From Fen-1298 sp050008835 (GTDB lineage: Bacteria > Bacteroidota > Ignavibacteria > UBA10030), in assembly GCA_050008835.1 (NCBI GenBank), contig JBEKLV010000001.1:25750-89749 (forward strand): 64,000 nt of DNA, read 5' to 3'. Under the pieces are notes generated by a model, which saw only the letters and a list, made by a program, of their open reading frames with translations, was not told the origin of the DNA and made no database searches. Position numbers and translations under genes: made by a program. Of this stretch, positions 55,156-63,394 are shown piece by piece; position 1 is the stretch's first letter; the number at the start of each line of letters is the position of its first letter.

Positions 55156-56598
55156 TTATTTTCCGCCTTTTCCAAAAAGCATCACTGGAATAGTTTTAAG
55201 GATGAGGGAAATATCCATCATAAGTGTCATATGATCAATATAAAATAGGTCCAAGATAACCATATCATCAAAACATACGGTTGAACGTGCAGAAACTTGC
55301 CAAATCCCGGTACAGCCTGGAGAGACATTTAGTCGCCTCTTGTGCCATTCGTCATATACTTTATATTCGTAAGGTAGACAAGGACGGGGCCCCACAATGC
55401 TCATATCGCCCTTCAATACATTATAGAGTTGTGGAAGTTCATCGATACTCGTTCTCCGCAAAAGACGGCCGACAGGTGTAATCAATGATTCATTGACAAT
55501 CTTCTTTGTTCCTTCTGCACCTTTGGTGGTACCATTGCGAATAAACTGTGTCACATGGTTGATTCTATTTTCGTCATCATCGCTACCGACATACATAGTT
55601 CGAAATTTATAGAATTCAAAGGGTTGACCCTCTTTTCCAATTCGACTCTGTCTATAAAAAATAGGGCCCTTTGAAGTAGCTTTTATGAGCAGGGCAAAGA
55701 TAATGAATGGAATAAACAGAAGAACGAGACCAACCGTTGCAAAAAAGATATCAAACATTCGCTTGAGCATCCCATTATAAAGATGATCAGTATTCATTAA
55801 ATGCACAATTGGAATACCGAAAAAAGTTTCTGAATAATCATTATCGTGTACCACATGAAACTGAGAAGAGGTGATACGTACATTTACACCTGTCGCATGA
55901 CAACGATCGATCACCTCTAACAATTCTTCATACAATATATTGGTTAGCGTAACGATAATTTCTTGCACATGATATTTTTGGACAACTAATTCAATTTCCT
56001 CAAATGTTCCAAGCACTGAATAATGTTTATACACGTTGGTTTGAGATGGTAGATCATCGCCAACAAATCCGACGAGTTTAAGTCCGTAAATATTACCATA
56101 TTCTATTTTAGCAGCATAGCTTTTTGCATCAATATTTGTTCCGACAATAATAGTGTTTCGCGGGATAAATTGATTTTTCCTAAGAAAGCTTATGACTGGA
56201 CGGAAGATACAAACTCGATAAAACAAAACAGCACAAAAAGCAATGATGGTAAATGAGATAACGTTAATGCGGTTATCTAACAGCCATGTGGACTGTAAAA
56301 AGAAGGCAAAGATCAACAATCCAATGACAGCATATAAAAACGAAATTAGAAGTTCCTTTAATTGTCTGTTGAAATTCAAAAAACAATCATACTTATAAAG
56401 GCGATGATTCTGAAAAATAAAGACGATGACAAGGGTATAAAAAAATAAAAACATGGATTCATTTGAACATAAAAAATCCAAATAATTATGCCAATGTAAT
56501 TTTAAAACTTCTTGTATTTGGAATGCCAACAAAAATGCACTTCTTACCACTAAAAAGTCACCAATCGCTAAAACTATTTTATAAGTTGGATAACGCAT
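55156..56598 (-). CDS. Polyprenyl-phosphate sugar transferase (WbaP/WcaJ-like initiating enzyme)
   Basis: 480 aa. The N-terminal half has five hydrophobic segments and a CoA-binding-like domain (NTIIVGTNIDAKSYAAKI, KLVGFVGDD). The C-terminal bacterial sugar transferase domain contains FYRQSRIGKEGQPFEFYKFRTM, GRLLRRTSIDELPQLYNVLKGDMSIVGPRP and SPGCTGIWQVSARS. It transfers the first sugar-1-phosphate to undecaprenyl phosphate. It is the first gene of the minus-strand locus and is preceded by the operator-like repeat block, so its promoter probably controls the whole set. Confidence 0.95.
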   Translation of the reverse strand: MRYPTYKIVLAIGDFLVVRSAFLLAFQIQEVLKLHWHNYLDFLCSNESMFLFFYTLVIVFIFQNHRLYKYDCFLNFNRQLKELLISFLYAVIGLLIFAFFLQSTWLLDNRINVISFTIIAFCAVLFYRVCIFRPVISFLRKNQFIPRNTIIVGTNIDAKSYAAKIEYGNIYGLKLVGFVGDDLPSQTNVYKHYSVLGTFEEIELVVQKYHVQEIIVTLTNILYEELLEVIDRCHATGVNVRITSSQFHVVHDNDYSETFFGIPIVHLMNTDHLYNGMLKRMFDIFFATVGLVLLFIPFIIFALLIKATSKGPIFYRQSRIGKEGQPFEFYKFRTMYVGSDDDENRINHVTQFIRNGTTKGAEGTKKIVNESLITPVGRLLRRTSIDELPQLYNVLKGDMSIVGPRPCLPYEYKVYDEWHKRRLNVSPGCTGIWQVSARSTVCFDDMVILDLFYIDHMTLMMDISLILKTIPVMLFGKGGK

Positions 56599-56621
56599 AT
56601 CAAATTCATTTCGACATAGTT

Positions 56622-56678
56622 TTATATTATTTCTGCAATCATATATCTCATCTTCAGATTGTCATCCACAATTAACAC
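56622..56678 (-). pseudogene. Response-regulator N-terminal fragment
   Basis: In frame on the minus strand from a GTG at 56678: VLIVDDNLKMRYMIAEII then TAA. This is the first strand and helix of a response-regulator receiver domain, with the conserved acidic pair (DD). Only 18 codons remain. AGGAA lies upstream. It could be the stub of a regulator gene once here, or a short leader ORF 23 bp before the sugar transferase start. Confidence 0.6.
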
Positions 56679-56763
56679 GCTCAGGGCTAAGTTCCTTCTT
56701 TCCTTTCCTGATCACAATAACAAATTTCTTGTGGATAGTTTATTCAATTGAATACAAAGATAC

Positions 56764-56814
56764 AATAGGTACTTTCCCCTATTTTAATAGGTTTTTCCCC
56801 TCATTTTAATAGGT
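56764..56814. promoter_or_regulatory. Three 22-bp direct repeats upstream of the polysaccharide locus
   Basis: AATAGGT occurs at 56764-56770, 56786-56792 and 56808-56814, each exactly 22 bp apart, joined by CTTTCCCCTATTTT- and TTTTCCCCTCATTTT-like spacers. The middle copy also forms CCTATT-TT-AATAGG (56778-56791), a 6-2-6 palindrome. Same-face, two-turn spacing and short inverted core suggest a regulator operator. A LuxR/NarL-type site (7-2-7) is possible; this is inference. Confidence 0.55.
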
Positions 56815-56854
56815 TTTTTCCTATTGAGTAAAATTCAATAAAACGCACGGTCGG

Positions 56855-57070
56855 TCACTTCCTGATCCGATAACCGGTCATATGACAAAACGATCCTTCG
56901 ACGACTTTTAAGGCGTCTGGCGAGATGGCAAAATGAACCATCAACCGCCTTAAACGCAAAGCTGCTGATCTCTTGGATTTCTGCTTGTGCCTGCTGTTGC
57001 TGGAATAATCACCAAAGAGGGCGTAAATAGACTTTTTCACGAGGCTCAACTCAGATGTTTCAATTGGCAA
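56855..57070 (-). pseudogene. Coding remnant, possibly the C-terminus of a transposase
   Basis: On the minus strand a frame reads FQQQQAQAEIQEISSFAFKA, then VDGSFCHLARRLKSRRRIVL and DRLSDQEVTDRAFY, and stops. It follows a stop in REKVYLRPLW. The basic RRLKSRRRIVLSYDR end looks like the tail of a DNA-binding or transposase protein, but no catalytic motif remains. Low-confidence assignment. Confidence 0.3.
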
Positions 57071-57100
57071 AAACTTGCTGAATAATCAATCGTTTCATCT

Positions 57101-57415
57101 TTACTGCTTTCTTGGATCTGACGAAGCCCCTATAACTCCAGACGCTGTACTAACCAAAATGCCAATTACCGCAACTTTTAAACAATGTCCCTCCTTGAAA
57201 CGTTCCAATATTGCAATGGAGTCAATAGGAATAGCAGTGGCTTTGCTACTGCACGAAGCAAAGAGAACTTTAACTGAAAGGGAATCGATCCTACATGCAT
57301 TAAGCGTATCACTCGAGAGGCTGATCAACCACAAAGTGCTCTCTTGAGCTGATAGCAATGAGAATGAGAAACAAAGCATTGTGACGATCAAGGAAAGTTT
57401 AATGATAGCTTGCAT
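57101..57415 (-). CDS. Small exported protein of unknown function
   Basis: 104 aa. Signal peptide (IIKLSLIVTMLCFSFSLLSAQ), a mid region with SLSSDTLNACRIDSLSVKVLF and DSIAILERFKEGHCLKVAVIGILVSTASGVIGA, the last part a glycine-rich hydrophobic helix like a membrane zipper. It ends abruptly (SSDPRKQ), so could be truncated. It resembles small Bacteroidota lipid- or membrane-associated proteins, but I recognise no family. Confidence 0.5.
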   Translation of the reverse strand: MQAIIKLSLIVTMLCFSFSLLSAQESTLWLISLSSDTLNACRIDSLSVKVLFASCSSKATAIPIDSIAILERFKEGHCLKVAVIGILVSTASGVIGASSDPRKQ

Positions 57416-57449
57416 TATTTTTTTGCGCTTTAACGGATGGCGCCTAAGT

Positions 57450-57495
57450 CCCGATTTGATCTTCGATCAAATCGGGGATCTCGTACAGCGGGACT
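57450..57495. repeat. Perfect hairpin, 12-bp stem
   Basis: CCCGATTTGATC (57450-57461) pairs with GATCAAATCGGG (57465-57476), loop TTC. AGTCCC at 57447 and GGGACT at 57490 form a second, nested pairing. Another 7-bp hairpin (ATCCCGA/TCGGGAT) lies at 57552-57569. A likely transcription end or mobile-element-type palindrome. Confidence 0.7.
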
Positions 57496-57698
57496 GCAGC
57501 ACTGATAACTTTTATACTGTACAACACGAACCACGTTCATTAGACATTACCATCCCGAAAAATCGGGATTCATCAGGAGTATTTTATCTCAAAGATAAAA
57601 TTGTCTATCGCTTCGCGAAAATCTTATAGGCCTCCAGATCTTTAATCCCACTTATATGGATACAACAAGTTAGCTTCGTTATAAATCCTGTATGTCCT

Positions 57699-57881
57699 TC
57701 AAACCTGTATCTTATTGGCCGCTGATTGCAGATGGGAATGTGTCAAGTGTATATAAATTTGTACTGTAGTAACGTCTGAATGACACAATAATTGCTGCAC
57801 AGTATAATTATCTACACCAGATTGAACAAACAGAGGAGCGAATGTGTACCAGAGTGAATAGAAATGAAAACCGAAAGCCAT
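57699..57881 (-). pseudogene. Degenerate tyrosine recombinase (integrase) C-terminus
   Basis: 60 codons: FYSLWYTFAPLFVQSGVDNY then TVQQLLCHSDVTTVQIYIHL. This aligns with the XerC/D-type C-terminus (HxLRHTFAxxL, then LGHSxxxTTxxYxHL). The key Arg-His is lost: LRHTFA reads LWYTFA, and the upstream catalytic half is missing. The conserved Y (nucleophile) is in IYIHL. A scar of an integrated element. Confidence 0.8.
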
Positions 57882-58088
57882 CGATTGAGGCTTCGCCGAA
57901 AGCTATTTGTTTAGCATATGTTTGTACTCTCTCAATTCGAGAGAGATATCCTCCTAGTGGAGTTCAAACAAAATTTTGTTCACAGTAATATTCAAATGCG
58001 CAAGATAAAATTGACACAAATCCCCCATGGAGTCCTTTGGGGCTCATAGTTCACCCTATTTAAAAACCTCTCAACAGTTTATTATTAT
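57882..58088. other. Upstream of the recombinase remnant
   Basis: 207 bp. Two small palindromes: CTCTCTC-AATTC-GAGAGAG (57927-57945) and AACAAAATTTTGTT near 57966. No gene. Possibly the decayed 5' part of the integrase or an attachment-like junction; I cannot tell which. Confidence 0.3.
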
Positions 58089-58361
58089 TTATGTTCCCGC
58101 TCCCTCCGATTTGTAGAGCACCTTATGGAGTATATTGTATAGCCACGCAATCAATGCCCCACAAATGAAGCCATCAACGAAACCCCAAATCAATCCAACA
58201 ATAGCCCCACTGACACTTATGCTGTATCCTAAGAAAAACGAATCAAGCGAACCAAGTGTCTCACCTTTTCCTCGCGCGACATCACAAAGTGTTGCCACAA
58301 ACATTCCCAGCCCCCACACAATACCGATCGCCAACCCAAAAGCCCTTACACGTATCTTCAT
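58089..58361 (-). CDS. Small membrane protein of the phage-holin-like family
   Basis: 90 aa with two or three membrane segments: FGLAIGIVWGLGMFVATL, GAIVGLIWGFVDGFICGALIAWLYNIL. The KxRVRAFGLAIGIVWG start and GxVDGxxxGAxxAWLYN end match a widespread small family annotated as bacteriophage holin, although most members sit outside phages. GGAGGT is placed at the right distance before the ATG, so translation is strong. It neighbours the recombinase remnant. Confidence 0.75.
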   Translation of the reverse strand: MKIRVRAFGLAIGIVWGLGMFVATLCDVARGKGETLGSLDSFFLGYSISVSGAIVGLIWGFVDGFICGALIAWLYNILHKVLYKSEGAGT

Positions 58362-58707
58362 GATTACCTCCGAGTGGTTTGGTTGATTTTATTACAGCTT
58401 GATAGAGGATAGCTCTCTTCAGAATGAGTGAACCTATTGTGCCCTATTCACCGTTCCTATCTATTTAACTATGGCGCGAATATAATCCAACATCTCTGCA
58501 AACGCAAGAACGCATTATAGATTATTTTCTCAGCGCATTGGCTCAAAAAGAATATAACTTTAACGAAGTTGCACGGGAGTCGTTTACTCACAATATAGGT
58601 AACTAAAATTGGAGGGACCTGTTTTATGGGCATCAACGGCAAACGAGATAAGGAGTCTATGTTATCATATTTATTTAATATCTTATGTGTTATATCAAAG
58701 TTTGTGT
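58362..58707. other. Intergenic region with a coding remnant
   Basis: 346 bp. On the plus strand (58469-58606) an open piece reads LWREYNPTSLQTQERIIDYF, then LSALAQKEYNFNEVARESFT and ends at TAA; it has no start and no family I recognise. The rest is AT-rich and empty. Confidence 0.35.
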
Positions 58708-58989
58708 CTAGATGACTCCGCCATTTTCATAATAATCTTGTCCTACAAGTTTTCCATCATCAGAATAGTATCTAGCACATCCATAAACCGTCCCCCTGCG
58801 AAATTCTGCTTCACAAATAAGAGATCCCTTTATTCTATAATAGCGAGTTACCCCATTAAAACCTTCCGGCAGTTCGTGTATAAGTCGCTTTCTAGTTAAG
58901 ACGGCAATCATATTGTAATTCTTAGAAATTAATTGGTTTAAGTTTTGCGAACGGAATAATTCTTCGCGTATTTCTTTGTAGGTGTTCAT
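58708..58989 (-). CDS. YwqK-family antitoxin-like/MORN-type protein
   Basis: 93 aa. The C-terminal RYYRIKGSLICEAEFRRGTVYGCARYYSDDGKLVGQDYYENG contains MORN-type Y-x-x-x-G repeats as in YwqK-family antitoxins. N-terminal part (TYKEIREELFRSQNLNQ) is helical. A toxin partner (e.g. YwqJ type) is not visible next to it, so the TA role is uncertain. Confidence 0.65.
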   Translation of the reverse strand: MNTYKEIREELFRSQNLNQLISKNYNMIAVLTRKRLIHELPEGFNGVTRYYRIKGSLICEAEFRRGTVYGCARYYSDDGKLVGQDYYENGGVI

Positions 58990-59207
58990 TCATTTATGGT
59001 CAAGCGATCTAGAGAGTTCCTCGAGAAGAGCTTTACGATTTGAAATTGGAGGACGTTGGTGAAAACTCAAAGTGCTTTCTGATATATCTATTTTGATTTA
59101 TTCAAGTGGTTTTTCTTTTAACGCATTAACTGCTTGATATCTTTATTAGAAACAAGTTTTAAATATTGTGCCCGCACTTTTTAAGGATCACCGATTGATT
59201 CATAAAT

Positions 59208-59399
59208 TTATACAATCAATTTATGAGCTTTTTCGTTTTGACTGTCAATTTGTAACAATTTGTCAAGGAGTTTTATTGCGTGATCACAATAATTATTTTT
59301 GAAATAAGTAATGGTCCTATGGTATAGCATATCATGATCAAGATCTATTGCTAAGTTTTTACTACGTGCAGAATGAATCACATTTGAGGGGTAGGTCAT
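59208..59399 (-). CDS. Short TPR-like protein
   Basis: 63 aa from an ATG at 59399. A single TPR-like helix pair is seen: ITYFKNNYCDHAIKLLDKLLQIDSQNEKAHKLI. It lies a few bases downstream of the methyltransferase stop (TAG at 59405) and probably shares its transcript. May be a fragment of a longer TPR protein. Confidence 0.45.
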   Translation of the reverse strand: MTYPSNVIHSARSKNLAIDLDHDMLYHRTITYFKNNYCDHAIKLLDKLLQIDSQNEKAHKLIV

Positions 59400-59404
59400 G
59401 CGCA

Positions 59405-60070
59405 CTACCGGTTTCTTGCAATGAAGAAAATACCATCCGTGTAATCTACCTCTAGAATTCTGCAGAGCGATCGCTTTAGCATCGACTTGACAGCATACTT
59501 TACCCTACGCGTGTTCTTTCGCGGCGACAAAATGATCCGATAACCTTGGATTGTGCCATGAAATCCTGTCATTCGAAGAATTGCATACAAATCCCGTGGC
59601 GGATATTGCTGTATATGCGTAACGTCGGTGCGCCAAAGACGATTGATGCTGTTGATGTTAGGGGTCGACACAATCAATACACCGGGATCTTCAAGGCAGC
59701 GTTGGGCGAGTTCAAAGTATTCCAGCCCTTCACTTAAGGGCATGTGCTCAATCAATTCTAGCATAAATACTGCTCCATACTTCTTTGAAACCTCTTGGAA
59801 TGATCGATAATCATGCTTCACCGAACACTCTATATCTATTGATTCGTAAGTTCCGTTCCAACCAGCGGAACGAAGTGCTTTTTCCAGCCTTTTATCTCCC
59901 GCACCCACGTCAAGGATTGCGGCTGAATTTCCGATGGCATCCAAGATGAGTCTTGTGGTTGGGTTTAGATGCCACATGTCTGCATCATCGACGACATTCA
60001 GTATTGGCATATCTGGTGCCGAATCACGCAGTTCAATCAGCTTCCAGTAGTCATGCGCTAGGTTGACCAT
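59405..60070 (-). CDS. Class I SAM-dependent methyltransferase
   Basis: 221 aa. AAILDVGAGDKRLEKALRSAGWNGTYESIDIE has the SAM loop and acidic ribose contact; GAVFMLELIEHMPLSEGLEYFELAQRCLEDPGVLIVSTPNINSI is the core run. The tail (RRVKYAVKSMLKRSLCRILEVDYTDGIFF) is basic. Divergent from parA; the methyltransferase is not part of the main cluster but may act on the same glycan. Confidence 0.88.
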   Translation of the reverse strand: MVNLAHDYWKLIELRDSAPDMPILNVVDDADMWHLNPTTRLILDAIGNSAAILDVGAGDKRLEKALRSAGWNGTYESIDIECSVKHDYRSFQEVSKKYGAVFMLELIEHMPLSEGLEYFELAQRCLEDPGVLIVSTPNINSINRLWRTDVTHIQQYPPRDLYAILRMTGFHGTIQGYRIILSPRKNTRRVKYAVKSMLKRSLCRILEVDYTDGIFFIARNR

Positions 60071-60460
60071 GATTTGACCAAAAAAGAGAGAGTATTTCGT
60101 AAAAAGTTTTCACACTACCTTTGCAAAGAACGTATATACAACAGTACTAGAACGTTTTCACTTTGGGAATTTCCTATTGACCCTAGTATGATACTTTTTT
60201 TCAAGAATATCAATGATTTGATATTGTCTTGATTTGGAGAGAACTTAGCTAGGGGTTTCAATTTACAACACATCCTAATTTTTATACTCACCTACCCCCC
60301 AAAAAGAGATCCAATATAAACTTAGCAAGTACCCCATTGAAAAAATACTAACTTATCATTGGCACATAATATGGGGGCAGGTCAGTGGTTTGCATAGACA
60401 GGCAAAAAACATTATATTTTTCGCAATCATTTACTCATTATCAAAGAGCACTACGCTATC
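60071..60460. promoter_or_regulatory. Divergent region upstream of parA
   Basis: 390 bp between the methyltransferase (minus) and parA (plus). AT-rich. It should contain the parA promoter, but no consensus box is strong. TTCCTATTGACCCTAG near 60170 is the only G/C-rich stretch. No parS-like palindrome was seen here. No gene. Confidence 0.4.
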
Positions 60461-61270
60461 GTGGCAAAAATTATCGTCGTAGCAAATCAAAAAGGTGGCG
60501 TTGGCAAAACAACTACTGCTATTAATTTAGCAGCTTCATTAGCTGCAGCGGAAAAGCGAGTCCTGTTAGTTGATAATGATCCTCAGGCAAACGCTACGAG
60601 TGGTGTCGGCTCTGCCGGTATCGATGGAAAAACAATTTACGAAGTGCTTGTTGGAGAAGTAGAGGCGGCGGAAGCAATTCAACCGACACAAATGCCTTAC
60701 TTATCTGTTCTTCCATCGCATATCAATCTTGTCGGCGCTGAAATTGAAATGGTAGAGATGGAAAATCGAGAACACCTGCTCACGAACGCGCTTCAGCCGG
60801 TGCGCGAACGCTTCGATTTTGTAGTTGTAGACTGTCCCCCCTCACTTGGCTTGTTGACTTTAAATGCTTTAACGGCAGCTGATTCTGTTCTCATTCCCGT
60901 TCAGTGCGAATACTTTGCACTGGAAGGGCTCGGTCAGCTTTTTAACACAATCAACATGGTCAAGAAGACGCTAAATCCCAATCTAGACATCGAGGGTGTG
61001 CTGCTGACAATGTTCGATTCGCGCCTTCGACTCTCAAACCAAATCGTTGAAGAAGTAAAACGTTACTTCGGCGATAAAGTTTTCACCACGATTGTTTCAC
61101 GCAATATCAGATTAAGCGAAGCGCCAAGTTTCGGCAAACCGATTATTCTTTACGATGCAATCTGCACGGGCACACGAAATTATATGGAGCTGGCAAAAGA
61201 AGTATTAAAGAACAACAAGTTCTTTGCCATTGAACCTCTGTTAAATGAAAATACTTTCATCGGACCATAA
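60461..61270 (+). CDS. parA: Chromosome-partitioning ATPase ParA (Soj)
   Basis: 269 aa, GTG start. VVANQKGGVGKTTTAINLAASLAA holds the deviant Walker A (KGGVGKTT, residues 11-18), LVDNDPQANATSGVG is motif A', and FVVVDCPPSLGLLTLNAL is Walker B. SQIRLSEAPSFGKPIILYD-like region matches ParA/Soj. With ParB it segregates the chromosome origin region. Its stop lies just before the parB start, so the pair is an operon. Confidence 0.97.
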   Translation: MAKIIVVANQKGGVGKTTTAINLAASLAAAEKRVLLVDNDPQANATSGVGSAGIDGKTIYEVLVGEVEAAEAIQPTQMPYLSVLPSHINLVGAEIEMVEMENREHLLTNALQPVRERFDFVVVDCPPSLGLLTLNALTAADSVLIPVQCEYFALEGLGQLFNTINMVKKTLNPNLDIEGVLLTMFDSRLRLSNQIVEEVKRYFGDKVFTTIVSRNIRLSEAPSFGKPIILYDAICTGTRNYMELAKEVLKNNKFFAIEPLLNENTFIGP

Positions 61271-61274
61271 GCTT

Positions 61275-62183
61275 ATGAGCGATCAGAAAAAATCAGTTCT
61301 GGGACGCGGACTCAATGCGCTCATCCCGAAGAATCCACGAATGGAAGTGAACGTGCGAGACGGTTCAGTAGGACACGACACAGGCGAGATGGGCATTATT
61401 GCCAGTATCGACATCGCCAAGATTCAGCCGAACCCATTCCAGCCCCGCACGGATTTCGATCAGGAATCGCTTGCAGAGCTCACGCATTCGATACAGGAGA
61501 AAGGCGTCATTCAGCCGATTACCGTTCGGCGGATTGATGCGGGGTATCAAATTATTTCCGGTGAACGACGTCTTCGCGCAACTCAAGCAGCACACCTACG
61601 ACAAATTCCCGCATACATTATTGCCGTCGAAACCGACGAAGAGATGCTGGAGCTTGCACTCATCGAAAACATTCAGCGCGAATATCTGAACTCGATGGAA
61701 ATTGCAAATGCTTACCAGCGCCTCATTGATGAATGCCATATGTCACAAGATGATATTGCGAAGCGCGTCGGCAAAGACCGAAGCACCGTTACTAATTTCA
61801 TCCGCCTGCTGAAACTGCCGATAAAAATACAGGATGGATTGCGTAAAGATAAAATTTCGATGGGACACGCGCGCGCACTCATCGCGCTTCCAAATGAACG
61901 AATACAACTTCGACTTTACGAAAAAATTGTAGACGGCGGACTGTCCGTACGGAAAGTTGAAGATATTGTCCGTGCCGCGCAGCAACCCAAGAAAAAGTCC
62001 GGGCCGCACAAAGAAAACAACGGTGCATCGGCGAGCATTCAAAGCTTGGAAGAACGATTGCGCCAGGCACTCGGCACAAAAGTCAAAGTAAAACCCAAAG
62101 GATCGGGACGCGGCGAGATTGTAGTGGAATACTATTCACTCGACGATTTTGATCGCTTGATGGATTTATTCACTGGAAAGTAG
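61275..62183 (+). CDS. parB: Chromosome-partitioning protein ParB (Spo0J)
   Basis: About 302 aa from MSDQKKSVLGRGLNALIP (ATG at 61275). IDIAKIQPNPFQPRTDFD, ISGERRLRATQAAHLRQIPAY (CTP-binding GERR box), LIENIQREYLNSMEIANAYQ and the HTH DDIAKRVGKDRSTVTNFIRLLKLP are in order. The C-terminal dimerisation part (LEERLRQALGTKVKVK, SLDDFDRLMDLF) is complete. An upstream frame overlapping parA is not used. Confidence 0.97.
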   Translation: MSDQKKSVLGRGLNALIPKNPRMEVNVRDGSVGHDTGEMGIIASIDIAKIQPNPFQPRTDFDQESLAELTHSIQEKGVIQPITVRRIDAGYQIISGERRLRATQAAHLRQIPAYIIAVETDEEMLELALIENIQREYLNSMEIANAYQRLIDECHMSQDDIAKRVGKDRSTVTNFIRLLKLPIKIQDGLRKDKISMGHARALIALPNERIQLRLYEKIVDGGLSVRKVEDIVRAAQQPKKKSGPHKENNGASASIQSLEERLRQALGTKVKVKPKGSGRGEIVVEYYSLDDFDRLMDLFTGK

Positions 62184-62402
62184 TGATTGGCTGATTGGTG
62201 ATTTGTAAACAATAAGCAACTTCTCTGCATGTATGATAAACAACGTAACAATTCTCTCTCCTTTTTAGGAGAGGGTTACTGGTCCGCCCGCTTTTTGGCG
62301 GAGGGTGATGTCAAATAAAAGAAATGACCCCACCTTAGTCCTCCCCTATAAGGGGAGGAAATTATATTGAAGTAATCTAGAATATTAAAATCAGCTATCT
62401 AT
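62184..62402. terminator. Hairpin-rich intergenic element between parB and ridA
   Basis: Three stem-loops in about 100 bp: CTCTCCT-TTTT-AGGAGAG (62256-62273), TCCGCC/GGCGGA (62283-62302) and CCTCCCCT-ATA-AGGGGAGG (62340-62358). The set looks like an interspersed repeat of the lineage and can act as a terminator for parAB or a processing site. Confidence 0.6.
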
Positions 62403-62792
62403 ATGAATATCAAAAAAATTCTAACCGAAAAAGCTCCTGCACCAATTGGTCCTTACAGTCAGGCAATCCTGGTAGATGAAAAATTTCTTTACACTGCAGG
62501 GCAGATTTCTATTGATCCGGCAAACGGCAAACTTATTGAAGGCGATATTAAAGCGCAGACGCGGCAAGTACTGAAAAATCTTGAAGCCGTTCTTATTGCC
62601 GGCGGTGCTTCACTTAAGTCTGTCATCAAGACAACTGTTTTTTTGAAAAGCATGAATGACTTTGCAGTAATGAATGAAGTGTACGCGGAATTTCTCGGTG
62701 ACGCCTCCCCTGCACGTAGTGCAGTGGAAGTAGCTCGTTTACCACGCGATGTTAGTATAGAAATTGAAGCTATCGCCATTGTTGAGAAATGA
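62403..62792 (+). CDS. ridA: RidA (reactive enamine/imine deaminase)
   Basis: 129 aa, standard length. APAPIGPYSQAIL, LYTAGQISIDPANGKL, QVLKNLEAVLIAGGASLKSVIKTTVFLKSMNDFAVMNEVYAEFL and SPARSAVEVARLPRDVSIEIEAIAI are the family blocks, including the Arg binding the carboxylate (PARS). It hydrolyses 2-aminoacrylate and similar. It overlaps the DUF5683 gene by 4 bp. Confidence 0.97.
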   Translation: MNIKKILTEKAPAPIGPYSQAILVDEKFLYTAGQISIDPANGKLIEGDIKAQTRQVLKNLEAVLIAGGASLKSVIKTTVFLKSMNDFAVMNEVYAEFLGDASPARSAVEVARLPRDVSIEIEAIAIVEK

Positions 62793-63394
62793 ACACTGAC
62801 TTGAATATTTTTCCAGTGAAAAACCATTTGATATTACTTCTGATCACTGCAATATTCTTTTTTATTTCACACACCAATACCGACGCGCAAATCAAAGTTA
62901 CATCGGCTTTGATCAAACCGGACACAACAGAAGCTCAATACTCATCAAACGACTCGCTCGGCGTTCGAGGCGGCAAAATAAAACTCATCTCTGATGTGAA
63001 CGCCAAATCCGGATCGTTAGCGATGCTGTTCTCCGCTTTGTTGCCCGGAGCCGGACAGGTGTATGCTCATCGGTATTATACGATTCCATTCATTTGGGGA
63101 TTGGGCGCTTTCTTTACTTCGGTGGCAATAAAAGCGAATAGTCAATATATGGACTATCGTGGAAAATTTTCGGAATCGGTCAGATTAGATACAACAGCTC
63201 ATTCTGGAGATCAGAACTTATTAAGTGCACGCGACTTCTATCACGATCAACGAGACGAATATATTCTCTACCTTGGTTTAACATATTTTCTTAACATAAT
63301 TGATGCGAACGTTGGCGCCACGCTGTACGATTTTGACGTTTCAGATGAACTTGGCGGCAGCGCAAAAATTCAGTTTCGTGTGCCTCTTCGTTAA
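62789..63394 (+). CDS. DUF5683 domain membrane protein
   Basis: 201 aa. A hydrophobic N-terminus (LILLLITAIFFFISHTNTDAQ) looks like a signal peptide. SGSLAMLFSALLPGAGQVYAHRYYTIPFIWGLGAFFTSVAIK is the DUF5683 hallmark, and YILYLGLTYFLNIIDANVGATLYDFDVSDEL follows. Common in Bacteroidota/Chlorobiota; its role is unknown. The start codon overlaps the ridA stop (ATGA). Confidence 0.9.
   Translation: MNTDLNIFPVKNHLILLLITAIFFFISHTNTDAQIKVTSALIKPDTTEAQYSSNDSLGVRGGKIKLISDVNAKSGSLAMLFSALLPGAGQVYAHRYYTIPFIWGLGAFFTSVAIKANSQYMDYRGKFSESVRLDTTAHSGDQNLLSARDFYHDQRDEYILYLGLTYFLNIIDANVGATLYDFDVSDELGGSAKIQFRVPLR

Noticed and set aside
60355..60400. Possible sigma-54 promoter near TTGGCACATAATATGG
   Set aside because: The TGGCAC half is present but no TTGC half sits at the required spacing.
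61088..61105. parS-like sequence (TTGTTTCACGC) within parA
   Set aside because: Only one arm matches the parS palindrome; the other half diverges and it codes for conserved parA residues.
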